NCBI GenBank assembly: GCA_039028635.1 | Contig: JBCCHV010000005.1 | Span: 76,118 to 140,117 of the forward strand | DNA from: Acidobacteriota bacterium | Lineage (GTDB): Bacteria; Acidobacteriota; Thermoanaerobaculia; Multivoradales; JBCCEF01 | Direction of reading: 5' to 3' | Length of the DNA stretch: 64,000 bases | Notes under the pieces: model-generated | Database searches by the model: none | What the model saw: only the letters and a program-made list of their open reading frames with translations | Told to the model about the DNA's origin: nothing | Translations under genes and position numbers: made by a program | Shown: positions 17,333 to 28,218 of the stretch, in pieces | Numbering within the stretch: the stretch's first letter is position 1 | How the letters are laid out: every line of letters starts with the position of its first letter

Positions 17333-17833
17333 CTACTTACGCCGTCGCTTCGGGGCGGAAATTCGCTCCATCCGGGCCCGCTGGGCACCACAAATGGCAA
17401 CCGCCAAGGCATCCGTCGCATCGCTCGATAGGGGCTCCTTGACGCCGAGCAGCAAACGCACCATTCGGGCCACCTGATCCTTGCCCGCATGCCCGCTCCC
17501 GGTCACCGCCGACTTGACCTCCGCCGGGCTGTACTCGCGCACCTCGTAGGCCTCCCCGACCACCGCCAGCAGGGCACCCCGAGCCTGCGCCAGGACGATC
17601 AAGGAGCGGGCGTTGAGGCCATGAAAGGGTGCTTCCACGACCACCGTGTCGGGCGGCCGACGAGCGACCAAATCGGTGAGCTCCCGAGAGAGGTACGACA
17701 GCCGCTGAGGCACTGGCTCCTTCGCCGGACAGGAGAAGGTCCCCGCCTCGATCATGGTGAGGGCCGGCCCGCGCTTCTCGACGAAGCCGTAGCCGGTGTG
17801 CCGGCTGCCCGGATCGAGGCCTAGAACGAGCAC
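17333..17833 (-). CDS. ruvC: Crossover junction endodeoxyribonuclease RuvC
   Basis: 166 residues. The first catalytic Asp is in LVLGLDPGSRHTGYGFVEK, the Glu in VVVEAPFHGLNARSLI, and the last acidic pair in SSDATDALAVAICGA. RuvC resolves Holliday junctions with RuvA/RuvB, which are not in this window. yebC lies upstream in the same orientation, a usual yebC-ruvC order, but repeat copy 2 is inserted between them. Confidence 0.95.
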   Translation of the reverse strand: MLVLGLDPGSRHTGYGFVEKRGPALTMIEAGTFSCPAKEPVPQRLSYLSRELTDLVARRPPDTVVVEAPFHGLNARSLIVLAQARGALLAVVGEAYEVREYSPAEVKSAVTGSGHAGKDQVARMVRLLLGVKEPLSSDATDALAVAICGAQRARMERISAPKRRRK

Positions 17834-17864
17834 GGGCCGCCGGAGTCGAGGGTCGCGCCGCCCG

Positions 17865-18066
17865 CTAGCAGGTTGCTGAAAAAGTCATCGGCAACCTGCT
17901 TCCGGGCCCGTAAGGGCTCGGCGGCGAAGCCGTGAGACGGGGCCGCCCTGGACGGGGTGAGCCCGAAAAATCGCACTTTTTCGGGCGAGGGGGCGCTTTG
18001 CCCCCTGAAACAAACAGCTAGCAGCGTTGGAAAAGTCGCCACGCGGCTTTTTCAGCGGCCCGCTAG
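17865..18066 (+). repeat. Structured dispersed repeat, copy 2 (202 bp, CTAG at both ends)
   Basis: Same start as copy 1 (CTAGCAGGTTGCTGAAAAA) and the same hairpin chain. It carries a small extra block after GTGAGACGGGG and a slightly changed right end (TTTTTCAGCGGCCCGCTAG). The right CTAG at 18063-18066 supplies the TAG stop of yebC. It is inserted between yebC and ruvC, which otherwise form a tight operon in many bacteria, and so may uncouple them. Confidence 0.9.
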
Positions 18067-18815
18067 CCGGCGGCCTGGGCGAGCAGGGAGTCGTCGATGT
18101 CGAAGTTGGCCCAGACGGACTGCACGTCGTCGTGATCTTCCAGGGCCTCGAGCAAGCGCACCAGCTGGGATGCCTGCTTCTCGTCTTCGATCCGCACGGT
18201 GCTCTGCGGAATCATCGCCAGCTGCTTGACCTCGAGCTGAACCGAACGGTCTTCGAGCTGCTCGCGAATCCGGATGTAGTCCTCGACGGAGCTGAACATC
18301 TCGTAGCTCTCGCCGTCGGTAGAGAAATCGTCCGCTTCGAGCTCCATGGCGAGCTCCATGAAAGCGTCCTCGTCGAGGCCCTCGCGGGCGATGGCGAACA
18401 GGCCGCGACGATCGAACATCCAAGCGACACAACCGCTCTCGCCGAGGTTGCCGGCGTTCTTCGAGAACAGGTGACGAATCTCGGCCACGGTGCGGTTGCG
18501 ATTGTCGGTCATCGTCTCGACCAGAATCGCCACCCCACCAGGACCGTAACCCTCATAGGTCACCTCGACGTACTCGGCCCCTTCGAGCTCACCGGTGCCC
18601 TTCTTGATGGCGCGATCGATGTTGTCATTGGGACAATTGGCGCCCCGGGCGTCCTGAATGGCGCTGCGCAAGCGCGGATTCCCGGTCGGATCACCACCAC
18701 CGAGACGGGCGGCCACCGTGACTTCCCGCAGCAGCTTGGTCCACAGCTTGCCGCGTTTGGCGTCGATGATCGCCTTTTTGTGCTTGATCCCAGCCCATTT
18801 GCTATGCCCAGCCAT
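18063..18815 (-). CDS. yebC: YebC/PmpR-family protein (TACO1-like)
   Basis: 250 residues from the ATG at 18815 (MAGHSKWAGIKHKKAIIDAKRGKLWTKL is the family N-terminus). Further blocks are NPRLRSAIQDARGANCPNDNIDRAIKKG, YEGYGPGGVAILVETMTDNRNRTVAEIRHLFSKNAGNLGE and a C-terminal QSVWANFDID. The family acts in translation of proline-rich stretches and/or transcription regulation. The upstream in-frame extension (to 18968) has no homology and is rejected. Its TAG stop lies in repeat copy 2. Confidence 0.95.
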   Translation of the reverse strand: MAGHSKWAGIKHKKAIIDAKRGKLWTKLLREVTVAARLGGGDPTGNPRLRSAIQDARGANCPNDNIDRAIKKGTGELEGAEYVEVTYEGYGPGGVAILVETMTDNRNRTVAEIRHLFSKNAGNLGESGCVAWMFDRRGLFAIAREGLDEDAFMELAMELEADDFSTDGESYEMFSSVEDYIRIREQLEDRSVQLEVKQLAMIPQSTVRIEDEKQASQLVRLLEALEDHDDVQSVWANFDIDDSLLAQAAG

Positions 18816-18985
18816 GACTCCGTCTCTCCTCGCCGTCGGCAGTCTGCCTCGGCGCTTGCATTGGCGGTCTTTTTCGAGCCCCGCAGTGTATAGGATGCAC
18901 CTCGCCGTCGCACCCCGCCCGCAAGCCGGCAGGGGCCGCGACGCCCCGAGCAACTCAAAAGGCCGCAAAATCGACCTTTGCGAAA

Positions 18986-19014
18986 TTGACTCACGGCGAG
19001 CCCGGTGCTAGAAA
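18986..19014 (+). promoter_or_regulatory. Sigma-70-type promoter of the kinase-TonB gene
   Basis: TTGACT at 18986-18991 and TAGAAA at 19009-19014 are separated by 17 bp. TGC stands directly ahead of the -10 box. Transcription would begin near 19021, about 30 bases before the ATG at 19051. Confidence 0.6.
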
Positions 19015-19050
19015 AACCTATTCCCTCGGGCCAACCGGAGCCACTTCCCT

Positions 19051-22000
19051 ATGCCTTTGATTCTAGTCATTGAAAACGAAGATCGATTCATCCAGAGGAT
19101 TCTCGACACTCTGGGCACGGAAGGCTGGGAGACGCGCCAGGTGGCGAGCCCCGAGGAAGGGGTCCAGGTCGGCACCTCTCAAACCCCCGATCTGGTCCTG
19201 ATCAACTCCGAGCTCGAGGGGGCGGAGGTGATCTACAGCAGCTTCACGCGCCGCCACGGCGGTCCCGGTGTGGTCGCCATGATCCCCGAGCACAAGGCGG
19301 CAGAGATGGACGCCGACCGCCTCGGGGTCGACGGCATGTTGGTCAAGCCCTTCACCGATCAAGATCTGAGGTTGGAAGTTCGCCGTGGCCTCTCCGGCTC
19401 GGCGCCGCCCAGCCTGGGCAGCCCGGCCGCCGCCGGCCAGAAGCTGACCTCCGAAGACATCTTCGGTGACCTGGTCGCGGAGCTCGAGTCGGAGGTCACC
19501 CAGGAGCCGGCGCCCGCACCGGCATCCCAGGCCGCCAGCCCGAAGCCGCCGCCGGTGAGCCCGAAACCGCCGGCAGCAGCTCCGGCGCCACCACCGGCAG
19601 CCGCGAGCAGCGATATCGAGAAGAAGCTCGAGCAGACCCTCTCGGGAGTGCTCGACCTCGGCGCCCGCAAGCCGCCGGCGCCGAGCCCACCCAAGAAGCC
19701 CAAGCCCAAGCCCAAGGCCGACACCGACATCGACTCCCTGCTTTCGAACACTCTCTCGGGCCTCGAAAAGACCGCCCCCAGGGCCAAGGCCGCTCCCGAG
19801 AAGGATCTGTTGGCGGACCTCGGCCTCGACGACCTCAACTTGGCGAGCCCCAGCCGGCCGGCGCCCGCCCCGGACCCGCTGGCCGAGATCTCGAGCTCGG
19901 CCAGCCCGGTCGAGACCCTCAAGACCCCGGCCTTCGAGCTCGATCCGGCGCCGGCCGAAGAAACTCCCGCCGCATTCGACGAGCCCGCGGCCATCCCTTC
20001 GCCCCTCGGGGACCAGGCCGCCGACGCGGCCGTCTCCGGGCCCGCCATGCCGACAGCGGACTCGCCGAGCGATTTCGCAGCGCCGCCGGCACCGACCGGC
20101 TTCGGCGACCCGCCGACCGCTGACGACGACTCCGGCGGCCTGGTGGGATCGCCGACGATGCGCCTCGACTCGGAGCTCCTCGACGCCCTCTCCGCCGAGC
20201 CAGAACCGGTCGAGGTGCCCGAGCCAGCGGAACCGGCCAGCGCCGGGAGCGCTGAGATGCCGCCTCCCTTCGGTCAGTACTCCCTGCTCGAGCGCATCGC
20301 CGTCGGTGGCATGGCGGAGGTCTGGAAGGCCCGCATGAAAGGCGTCGAAGGCTTTCAAAAGACGGTGGCGATCAAGAAGATCCTGCCCCACCTGACGCAC
20401 AACGAAGACTTCGTCACGATGTTCATCGACGAAGCCAAGCTGGCGGCCCAGCTCAGTCATCCCAACATCATCCACATCTACGATCTCGGCAAGATCAACT
20501 CCCACTACTACATCGCCATGGAGTACGTGGACGGCCTCAACCTGCGCGAGATCCTCAACACCTCGCGGGACCGCGCCGTGCCGATGGACGAGGGGCTGGC
20601 CCTGCTGATCGGAGCCCGACTGGCGAGCGCCCTCGACTACGCTCATCGCAAGCGTGATTTCGAGGGTCGCGACCTCGGCTTGGTGCACCGCGACGTCTCG
20701 CCGCAAAACGTCCTGGTCAGTCACGACGGCGACATCAAGCTGTGCGATTTCGGCATTGCCAAGGCCGTCGCCAAGGCCAGCCATACCCAGATGGGAGCGC
20801 TCAAGGGGAAGATTCAGTACATGTCGCCGGAGCAGGCCTGGGGCCGGTCCGTCGATCCCCGCTCCGACATCTTCTCCCTCGGCACCTTGGTCTACGAGAT
20901 GCTCACCGGGCAGAAGCTGTTCTCCGGCGACAGCGAGATCTCGGTGCTCGAGGCCGTTCGAGAGTGCCAGGTGCAGCCTCCCCGAGAGATCAACCCGGCG
21001 ATCAACTCGGATGCCAATCGAGTTCTGATGACCGCCCTGGCGAAAGATCCGGAAGATCGCTTTCAGAGTGCCAGTCAGCTGCGCGATGCTCTCGAGCAGG
21101 TTCTCTACTCGCTCCAGCCGACGCCTGGACCGGCGGATCTCGCGACCTACGTCGAGCGACTGCGCAACGCCCCGGAAACGCCGGTCGCCGCCGAATCGGA
21201 AGAACCGCCCTTCGGCCTCGAACAGCCGCCGGCGCCGGCACCGGTGGCGCCGAGCCCGCAAGCCCCTCCCCCGGTCGTGACGAAGCCACCACAGCCGGCG
21301 GCGGCGATTCCGGAGCCGGCGCCGCGACCAGCACCGCCGACTTCACCGCCGAGCGCCCCGTCGCCCCCGACCACTTTCGGCAGCGAAAAGTCGGGCGACT
21401 CCGAGGTCGCCTCCGTCGCCGACGACTTCCTCGCCAGCCTGGGCGATCTCGGCAAGGCGAGCCCACCGGCAGCCAAGGCCGAAGCTACCGCCCCGACCCC
21501 CACGCCGACACCGACGCCGACGGCGCCCACCCCGGGCGGAGAGGCGGTCGTCGCGCCGGCGGCGCCGATCGACGAGCTCGATCTCGAGGAGGGAGGCGGA
21601 CGACGACGCTGGCCGCTGGTGGTGTTGATCGCTTTGCTGGTCGCGGGCGGCATCGCCGCATTCCTCTACTTCCGCCCGACCGACACGACGCCGCCACCGG
21701 CCAACCCGGAGTCTCAGGCTCCGGAGACCCGGCCGATCGAACCGGCACCAACGCCGGCCGTGGACGAAGCGGACAGCGACGCCGCGGAAGATGCCGCAGG
21801 AGAAGTCGAGGGCAGCGATGAGACCGGCGCTGGCGCAGCCAGCATTGGCGCGACCGGTACTGGCGGGGCGGCCGGCGCCGCTGCGACGACCCAGCCGAGC
21901 GTCAACGCCGATGCAGCCGAGATCGCCCCGGAACCGGAAGAGGAAGCGGCCGCCGATCCGACGCAGCAGATTTCGGACCTGGTGGATCAGGAGCTGGCGA

Positions 22001-22644
22001 AGCGCGAACGCGAGCTGCGCGCCCGCCTCGAAGCCGAGCAGCAGCGGCTCCAGCAACAGCTTGAAGAAGCCCAACGGGCCGCCGCCGAGCCACCGCCGAC
22101 GGAGACCACGGCGCCAGCGCCGGCGCCGCCACCGACCACCCGAAGCGAGCCACCACCGACGGAGGCCACGGCGCCTCCACCCCAAGAGGAGCAACCGGTG
22201 GCCACCGAATCACCACCACGTAGCGCCCCACCTCCCGAGCCGGTGGCTCAATCGCCGGCGGATCGTCGACCCTCCCCCCAACCCCCTCCTCACGCCGTCC
22301 AAGAAGCGCCCGCACCGAAGACCCCCGCGCCACCCGCCGTCCGACGGGGACAGTTGGTTCGCCCCGGCCCCGGGGTCGTACCGCCGAAACTTGTCAGCAT
22401 CCAGAAACCGAAGTATCCTCCCATCGCCAGAAGGATGGGGGTCCAAGGCGATGTCGTGCTGTCGGTCCTGGTGGACGAGAACGGCAAGGTCATCGATACC
22501 CGGCTGACCCAGGGCATCGAAAGAAAAGTCGGGATCAACGAGGCGGCCCTCGAAGCTGCCGGAACCGCGAAATATCAGCCTGCAACGAAGAATGGGGTCG
22601 AAGTCAGAATGTGGACGACGCTTCGGCTTCCTTTCCGTCTTTGA
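19051..22644 (+). CDS. Pseudo-receiver / Ser-Thr protein kinase / membrane span / TonB C-terminal fusion protein
   Basis: 1197 residues. Residues 1-115 form a receiver-like domain (VIENEDRF ... LVKPFTDQDL) in which the usual phosphoacceptor Asp is Asn (DLVLINSELEG). A Pro/Ala linker follows to about 405. The Ser/Thr kinase domain spans about 408-690, with Lys442 in VAIKK, HRDVSPQN (His546, Asp548), DFG at 566-568 and MSPEQAWG. After another Pro-rich linker comes one membrane segment at about 854-876 (WPLVVLIALLVAGGIAAFLYF), without the His/Ser seen in TonB anchors. Then come a Glu/Arg/Gln coiled coil at about 975-1015 and a TonB C-terminal domain at about 1115-1197 (KYPPIARRMGVQGDVVLSVLVDENGKVIDT). 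The predicted layout is kinase inside, TonB domain in the periplasm. Confidence 0.9.
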   Translation: MPLILVIENEDRFIQRILDTLGTEGWETRQVASPEEGVQVGTSQTPDLVLINSELEGAEVIYSSFTRRHGGPGVVAMIPEHKAAEMDADRLGVDGMLVKPFTDQDLRLEVRRGLSGSAPPSLGSPAAAGQKLTSEDIFGDLVAELESEVTQEPAPAPASQAASPKPPPVSPKPPAAAPAPPPAAASSDIEKKLEQTLSGVLDLGARKPPAPSPPKKPKPKPKADTDIDSLLSNTLSGLEKTAPRAKAAPEKDLLADLGLDDLNLASPSRPAPAPDPLAEISSSASPVETLKTPAFELDPAPAEETPAAFDEPAAIPSPLGDQAADAAVSGPAMPTADSPSDFAAPPAPTGFGDPPTADDDSGGLVGSPTMRLDSELLDALSAEPEPVEVPEPAEPASAGSAEMPPPFGQYSLLERIAVGGMAEVWKARMKGVEGFQKTVAIKKILPHLTHNEDFVTMFIDEAKLAAQLSHPNIIHIYDLGKINSHYYIAMEYVDGLNLREILNTSRDRAVPMDEGLALLIGARLASALDYAHRKRDFEGRDLGLVHRDVSPQNVLVSHDGDIKLCDFGIAKAVAKASHTQMGALKGKIQYMSPEQAWGRSVDPRSDIFSLGTLVYEMLTGQKLFSGDSEISVLEAVRECQVQPPREINPAINSDANRVLMTALAKDPEDRFQSASQLRDALEQVLYSLQPTPGPADLATYVERLRNAPETPVAAESEEPPFGLEQPPAPAPVAPSPQAPPPVVTKPPQPAAAIPEPAPRPAPPTSPPSAPSPPTTFGSEKSGDSEVASVADDFLASLGDLGKASPPAAKAEATAPTPTPTPTPTAPTPGGEAVVAPAAPIDELDLEEGGGRRRWPLVVLIALLVAGGIAAFLYFRPTDTTPPPANPESQAPETRPIEPAPTPAVDEADSDAAEDAAGEVEGSDETGAGAASIGATGTGGAAGAAATTQPSVNADAAEIAPEPEEEAAADPTQQISDLVDQELAKRERELRARLEAEQQRLQQQLEEAQRAAAEPPPTETTAPAPAPPPTTRSEPPPTEATAPPPQEEQPVATESPPRSAPPPEPVAQSPADRRPSPQPPPHAVQEAPAPKTPAPPAVRRGQLVRPGPGVVPPKLVSIQKPKYPPIARRMGVQGDVVLSVLVDENGKVIDTRLTQGIERKVGINEAALEAAGTAKYQPATKNGVEVRMWTTLRLPFRL

Positions 22645-22674
22645 GGCGACCCGGCCGATTGGAGGAACTCAGCC

Positions 22675-22911
22675 ATGAGCTTGAACGAACAACAGAGAAG
22701 CTTTTACGAGAACACCCTGACCGTCACCAAGGGTGAGATCACCGAGCTCGATCGCCAGATCGAAGAAGAGCTGGCCAAGGTGAAGGATCGCCTGGCGGAG
22801 CTCCAGAACGCCAAGAAGGCGGCACGCCAGATGTACGACGCGGCCTGCATGCGCCTGGGCGTTCCCAACGACCTCGAGGCCGAAGAGGACGGCGACCCGA
22901 CGGACGTCTAG
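22675..22911 (+). CDS. Small coiled-coil protein, 78 aa
   Basis: MSLNEQQRSFYENTLTVTKGEITELDRQIEEELAKVKDRLAELQNAKKAARQMYDAACMRLGVPNDL and an acidic tail. About 50 residues form a continuous amphipathic helix with a heptad-like pattern. GGAGGAACTCAGCC upstream supplies a ribosome site. It starts 30 bases after the kinase-TonB fusion and is followed by accD, so it may share the kinase transcript. No function known. The even spacing of Leu suggests self-association or pairing with the coiled coil of the upstream protein (inference). Confidence 0.75.
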   Translation: MSLNEQQRSFYENTLTVTKGEITELDRQIEEELAKVKDRLAELQNAKKAARQMYDAACMRLGVPNDLEAEEDGDPTDV

Positions 22912-22962
22912 GTGGGCCACTGGCCTTCCTGAGGGCGCCGCTCGAGCCGCCGACCGCTCGCC

Positions 22963-23808
22963 ATGGCCTGGTTCCGAAAAGCGAAGAAACCCAAGCCGGT
23001 TCGCTCCGATCGGCCCAGCAGCAAGGTGCCGGAAGGGCTCTGGCTGAAGTGCGACGGTTGCAAAGAGGTGGTCTACTCGCGCGACCTCGAGGAGAATCTT
23101 CGCGTCTGCTACAAATGCGGCTTCCACTTCCGCATCGGTGCCGAAAGCCGCATCCGGATGCTGCTCGACGGCGACGGGCAGGAGCTCGACACCAACGTCT
23201 CCCCGGGCGACCCGCTGCAGTTTCGCGACACCAAGCGCTATAAAGACCGCCTCAAGCTCTATCAACAGCAGTCGGGCGCTCGCGACGCCTTGATCACCGT
23301 CGAGGGCGAGCTCGAAGGCATCCCAGTGGTGCTGGCGGTGATGAACTACCGCTTCATGGGCGGCTCCATGGGCTCGGTGGTCGGCGAAAAGTTGGCCCGC
23401 GCCGCCGAGCGGGCGGTCGAGGCCCGGCGTCCGCTGCTGGTGGTCTCGGCTTCCGGCGGAGCGCGCATGCAGGAAGGTGTCCTGTCGCTGATGCAGATGG
23501 CCAAGGTCTCGGCGGCGCTGCATCGCCTGCGGGAAGCCGGCCTGCCCTATCTCTCGATTCTCACCGATCCCACCACCGGCGGCGTGACCGCCTCCTTCGC
23601 CATGCTCGGTGACATCAACGTCGCCGAGCCCGGAGCCTTGATCGGCTTCGCCGGTCCCCGGGTCATCGAGCAGACCATCCGCCAAAGTCTGCCGGAGGGC
23701 TTCCAGCGCAGCGAATTCCTCCTCGACCACGGCTTCCTCGACATGGTGGTTCCCCGACCGGAGCTCAAGAGCACGCTGGCGAAGTCCCTTCGGCACTTTC
23801 GATCGTGA
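22963..23808 (+). CDS. accD: Acetyl-CoA carboxylase carboxyltransferase subunit beta
   Basis: 281 residues. The N-terminal zinc ribbon is LKCDGCKEVVYSRDLEENLRVCYKCGFH (four Cys). The carboxyltransferase core has LVVSASGGARMQEGVLSLMQMAK, LTDPTTGGVTASFAMLGD and GFAGPRVIEQTIRQ. It makes malonyl-CoA together with AccA, biotin carrier and carboxylase, which are not seen here. folC starts within its last bases (4-bp overlap). An AccD-FolC order is common in bacteria. Confidence 0.95.
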   Translation: MAWFRKAKKPKPVRSDRPSSKVPEGLWLKCDGCKEVVYSRDLEENLRVCYKCGFHFRIGAESRIRMLLDGDGQELDTNVSPGDPLQFRDTKRYKDRLKLYQQQSGARDALITVEGELEGIPVVLAVMNYRFMGGSMGSVVGEKLARAAERAVEARRPLLVVSASGGARMQEGVLSLMQMAKVSAALHRLREAGLPYLSILTDPTTGGVTASFAMLGDINVAEPGALIGFAGPRVIEQTIRQSLPEGFQRSEFLLDHGFLDMVVPRPELKSTLAKSLRHFRS

Positions 23809-25097
23809 AGCTGCCGCCGCGCGCCGCGGCGGCCCTCGAGCGGCTCGAGTTTTTCGGGATTCATCTCGGTCTGGAGCGCATGCGGCGCCTCCTCCGGCGA
23901 CTCGGCCACCCGGAGAAGCGCTACCCTGTTGTTCTGGTCGCCGGAACCAACGGCAAGGGCTCGACGGCCGCCCTGCTCGCCGCCATGGCGCAGGCCGCCG
24001 GCTATCGCGTCGGCCTCTACACCTCACCCCACCTCGAGTCCGTCACCGAGCGCATTCGGATCGACGGCGCTCCGATTTCGCCTCAGGCCTTTGGCGACCG
24101 GCTGCTCGCCGTACTCGAGAGCGACGATGAGGATCCGCCGCCGACCTACTTCGAAGCGGTCACCGCCGTGGCCTTCGCCGAGGTCGCCGCCCGCGACGTC
24201 GATCTGGCGGTCTTCGAGGTCGGCCTCGGGGGCCGTCTCGACGCCACCAACGCCGCCGAGCCGCTGATCTCGCTGGTCACCCCGATCGCCTTCGACCATC
24301 GCGAGCACCTCGGCTCGACCTTGACGGCCATCGCCGGCGAGAAAGCCGGGATCTTCCGGCGGGGGCGACCGGCGATCACCTGGAACCACGACCCCGAAGT
24401 GCTCGCGGCCCTCGACCGGGCGGCGAAGCACCGTGGCAGCGACCTGATCGTCGCGCCACAGCGAATGAAGATCACGGCCCTCGAGGCGGCCGAAGATTTC
24501 TGGCGTGGACAGCGGGTCCGCTTGCAAAGCGAGGCCGCCGAGTACGACTGCGAGCTCCCCCTCCTCGGCGCCCACCAGGCAGAAAACCTCGCCCTCGCGG
24601 TCCGTGCCGCCGAGCAGCTCCGAGAGCTCGGCTGGTCCGGCCTCGACCGTCACGCCATCGAACGGGGATGCCGCCAGACGATCTGGCCCGGACGCCTCGA
24701 GGTTCTGCCCTTGGGCCAGGGACGCCTGCTGCTCGATGCCGCCCACAATGCTGATGGCGCCCGACGTCTCGAGGAGTTCCTCACCCAAGCCCCCACCGGC
24801 CGGCTCCACTTGCTCCTCGGCCTGCTGGCGGACAAGGAGGTCGCGGAGATCGTGCCGCGGCTCGCCCCCTTGGCCGACCGGCTCGTGCTCACCCGACCGC
24901 CCCACGGCCGTGGCCTCGATCCGGCAAAGCTCCTGCCCCATGCCCCGCAAGCGCAGGTCGTCGACGACTTCCAGGCGGCCTTCGATCGGGCAAGGGAAGG
25001 GGAGCCCCAGACCTTGGTGGTCTGCGGCTCCTTCTTCCTGGTCGGCGCGATCCGACGACTGGTGACGAATCCGCCGTCAGCCGAGGCTCATTCGTAG
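23805..25097 (+). CDS. folC: Folylpolyglutamate synthase / dihydrofolate synthase
   Basis: 430 residues. The ATP-binding [15 protein letters not shown] loop and the folate/Mur ligase core are present: [68 protein letters not shown]. The C-terminal domain carries [18 protein letters not shown]. It ligates glutamate to dihydropteroate and folates. It overlaps accD at its start and overlaps the convergent glyA by 10 bases at its end. Folate synthesis and the one-carbon enzyme GlyA are thus adjacent. Confidence 0.95.
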   Translation: MKLPPRAAAALERLEFFGIHLGLERMRRLLRRLGHPEKRYPVVLVAGTNGKGSTAALLAAMAQAAGYRVGLYTSPHLESVTERIRIDGAPISPQAFGDRLLAVLESDDEDPPPTYFEAVTAVAFAEVAARDVDLAVFEVGLGGRLDATNAAEPLISLVTPIAFDHREHLGSTLTAIAGEKAGIFRRGRPAITWNHDPEVLAALDRAAKHRGSDLIVAPQRMKITALEAAEDFWRGQRVRLQSEAAEYDCELPLLGAHQAENLALAVRAAEQLRELGWSGLDRHAIERGCRQTIWPGRLEVLPLGQGRLLLDAAHNADGARRLEEFLTQAPTGRLHLLLGLLADKEVAEIVPRLAPLADRLVLTRPPHGRGLDPAKLLPHAPQAQVVDDFQAAFDRAREGEPQTLVVCGSFFLVGAIRRLVTNPPSAEAHS

Positions 25098-26332
25098 AGC
25101 GGAAAGCGATCACAGAGCTCGCGCACGCGGACGCGAACGCTCTGCTGTACGGCCTCGTTCTCGGGATCGGCGAGGACCTCGGCAATGAGGTCGCCGATGG
25201 TCTCCATCTCGCCCTCGGCCATGGCACGGGAGGTCAAGGCCGAGGTGCCGAGGCGAATGCCGGAAGCCACCATCGGCGGATTCTGATCGTAGGGAATGGT
25301 GTTCTTGTTGGCGGTGATTCCGGCCGCCTCGAGGGCCGCCTCGGCGACCTTGCCGGTGGTGCCGGCGGCGGCGACATCGAGCAGGCTGAGGTGGTTGTCG
25401 GTGCCCCCGGAGACGATCCGCAGACCGCGCTCCTGCAACCTCGCCGCCAGCGCCCGGGCATTGGCCACGATCTGCTTCTGATAGTCCACGAAGGATGGCT
25501 CGAGAGCCTCCTTGAAGGCCACCGCCTTGGCGGCGACGACGTGCATCAGAGGACCTCCCTGGAGCCCCGGGAAGACCGACCGATCGATCGCCTTGGCGTG
25601 CTCTTCGCGGCACATGACGAGCCCGCCGCGAGGGCCGCGCAGCGTCTTGTGGGTGGTGGTGGTGACGAAGTCGCACCAGGGCACCGGCGAGGGATGGACA
25701 CCGGCCGCCACCAGTCCCGCGATGTGAGCGATATCCGCCAGCAGCAGGGCTCCGACCTCGTCGGCAATCGCCCGGAAGCGCTCGAAGTCGATGATCCGAC
25801 TGTAGGCCGAGGCCCCGCAGACGATCATCTTGGGACGTTCGGCGCGCGCCTGCTCGGCGACGGCATCGTAGTCGATCAGCTCGCTCTCGCGATCGACGCC
25901 ATAGGCCGCCACCTCGAAGTCGCGCCCGGAGTAGGACAGGCGATGACCATGGGTGAGGTGCCCGCCACAGGCGAGGTCGAGGCCCATCAGTTTGTCGCCG
26001 GGCTTCAGGAAGGCGAAGTAGACCGCCGTGTTGGCGGTCGTCCCACTGTGCGGCTGAACGTTGACGTGCTCGGCCCCGAAGAGCTCGCGCGCCCGCGCGA
26101 TGGCCAGCCGCTCGGCCTCGTCGACGTGCTCGCAGCCCCCGTAATAGCGCCTTCCGGGGTAGCCCTCGGCATACTTGTTGGTGAGCACGCTGCCGGCCGC
26201 CTCGAGCACCGCCCGGCCGACGAAGTTCTCCGAGGCGATGAGCTCGAGGCTCTGGTTCTGCCGTTCGCGCTCGGCTTCGACGACACGGTAGATCTCGGGG
26301 TCGAGGACCCTCAGGGAACGAACATCGGACAT
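25088..26332 (-). CDS. glyA: Serine hydroxymethyltransferase
   Basis: 414 residues, normal length. It interconverts serine and glycine with transfer of a one-carbon unit to tetrahydrofolate. The PLP lysine is in [16 protein letters not shown]. Family blocks [40 protein letters not shown] and [30 protein letters not shown] are present. Convergent with folC, with overlapping 3' ends. The small basic gene lies 37 bases upstream in the same direction. Confidence 0.97.
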   Translation of the reverse strand: MSDVRSLRVLDPEIYRVVEAERERQNQSLELIASENFVGRAVLEAAGSVLTNKYAEGYPGRRYYGGCEHVDEAERLAIARARELFGAEHVNVQPHSGTTANTAVYFAFLKPGDKLMGLDLACGGHLTHGHRLSYSGRDFEVAAYGVDRESELIDYDAVAEQARAERPKMIVCGASAYSRIIDFERFRAIADEVGALLLADIAHIAGLVAAGVHPSPVPWCDFVTTTTHKTLRGPRGGLVMCREEHAKAIDRSVFPGLQGGPLMHVVAAKAVAFKEALEPSFVDYQKQIVANARALAARLQERGLRIVSGGTDNHLSLLDVAAAGTTGKVAEAALEAAGITANKNTIPYDQNPPMVASGIRLGTSALTSRAMAEGEMETIGDLIAEVLADPENEAVQQSVRVRVRELCDRFPLYE

Positions 26333-26369
26333 GGCGGCTTCCTCTTTGCTCTTGCAGGCGAAGGTCGGG

Positions 26370-26531
26370 CTAGCTATCGTCGGCGGCCTTCTTGGCCTTG
26401 GCCTTGGCCTTGGCGGCCGGCTTCTTGACGGTCTTCTTGGTCGCCGCTTTGCGAGCTTCCTGCAGGCGGGCGCGAAGGCGCTTGGCGCGCCGCTGACGGC
26501 GACGGCGAAGGGCGCGGTCTTTCTCTCTCAT
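26370..26531 (-). CDS. Small very basic protein, 53 aa, with a Lys/Ala tail
   Basis: [30 protein letters not shown], then a Lys/Ala/Pro tail ([18 protein letters not shown]). Start at 26531 with GAGGAGAACACC immediately upstream. The arginine-rich N-terminus resembles small nucleic-acid or ribosome-binding proteins, and the tail resembles histone-H1-like tails; no family is assigned. It lies between pccB and glyA in the same direction, with short gaps (64 and 37 bases), so it is probably co-transcribed with them. Confidence 0.7.
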   Translation of the reverse strand: MREKDRALRRRRQRRAKRLRARLQEARKAATKKTVKKPAAKAKAKAKKAADDS

Positions 26532-26595
26532 GGTGTTCTCCTCGGTCCAGATTGTGATTGCTTCGGGGTAGCGCTTCGGCGGGCGAGAGGCTTCC

Positions 26596-28167
<1,572 letters not shown>

Positions 28168-28218
28168 GCTCTCTCCTGCTCGATGAAGGCGGCATCTTAA
28201 CAGCTACAATCGCCCTCC

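Noticed and set aside
19063-21261. 732-codon open frame opposite the kinase-TonB gene
   Set aside because: Antisense shadow of a gene with clear kinase motifs; Arg/Gly-rich with no recognisable domain.
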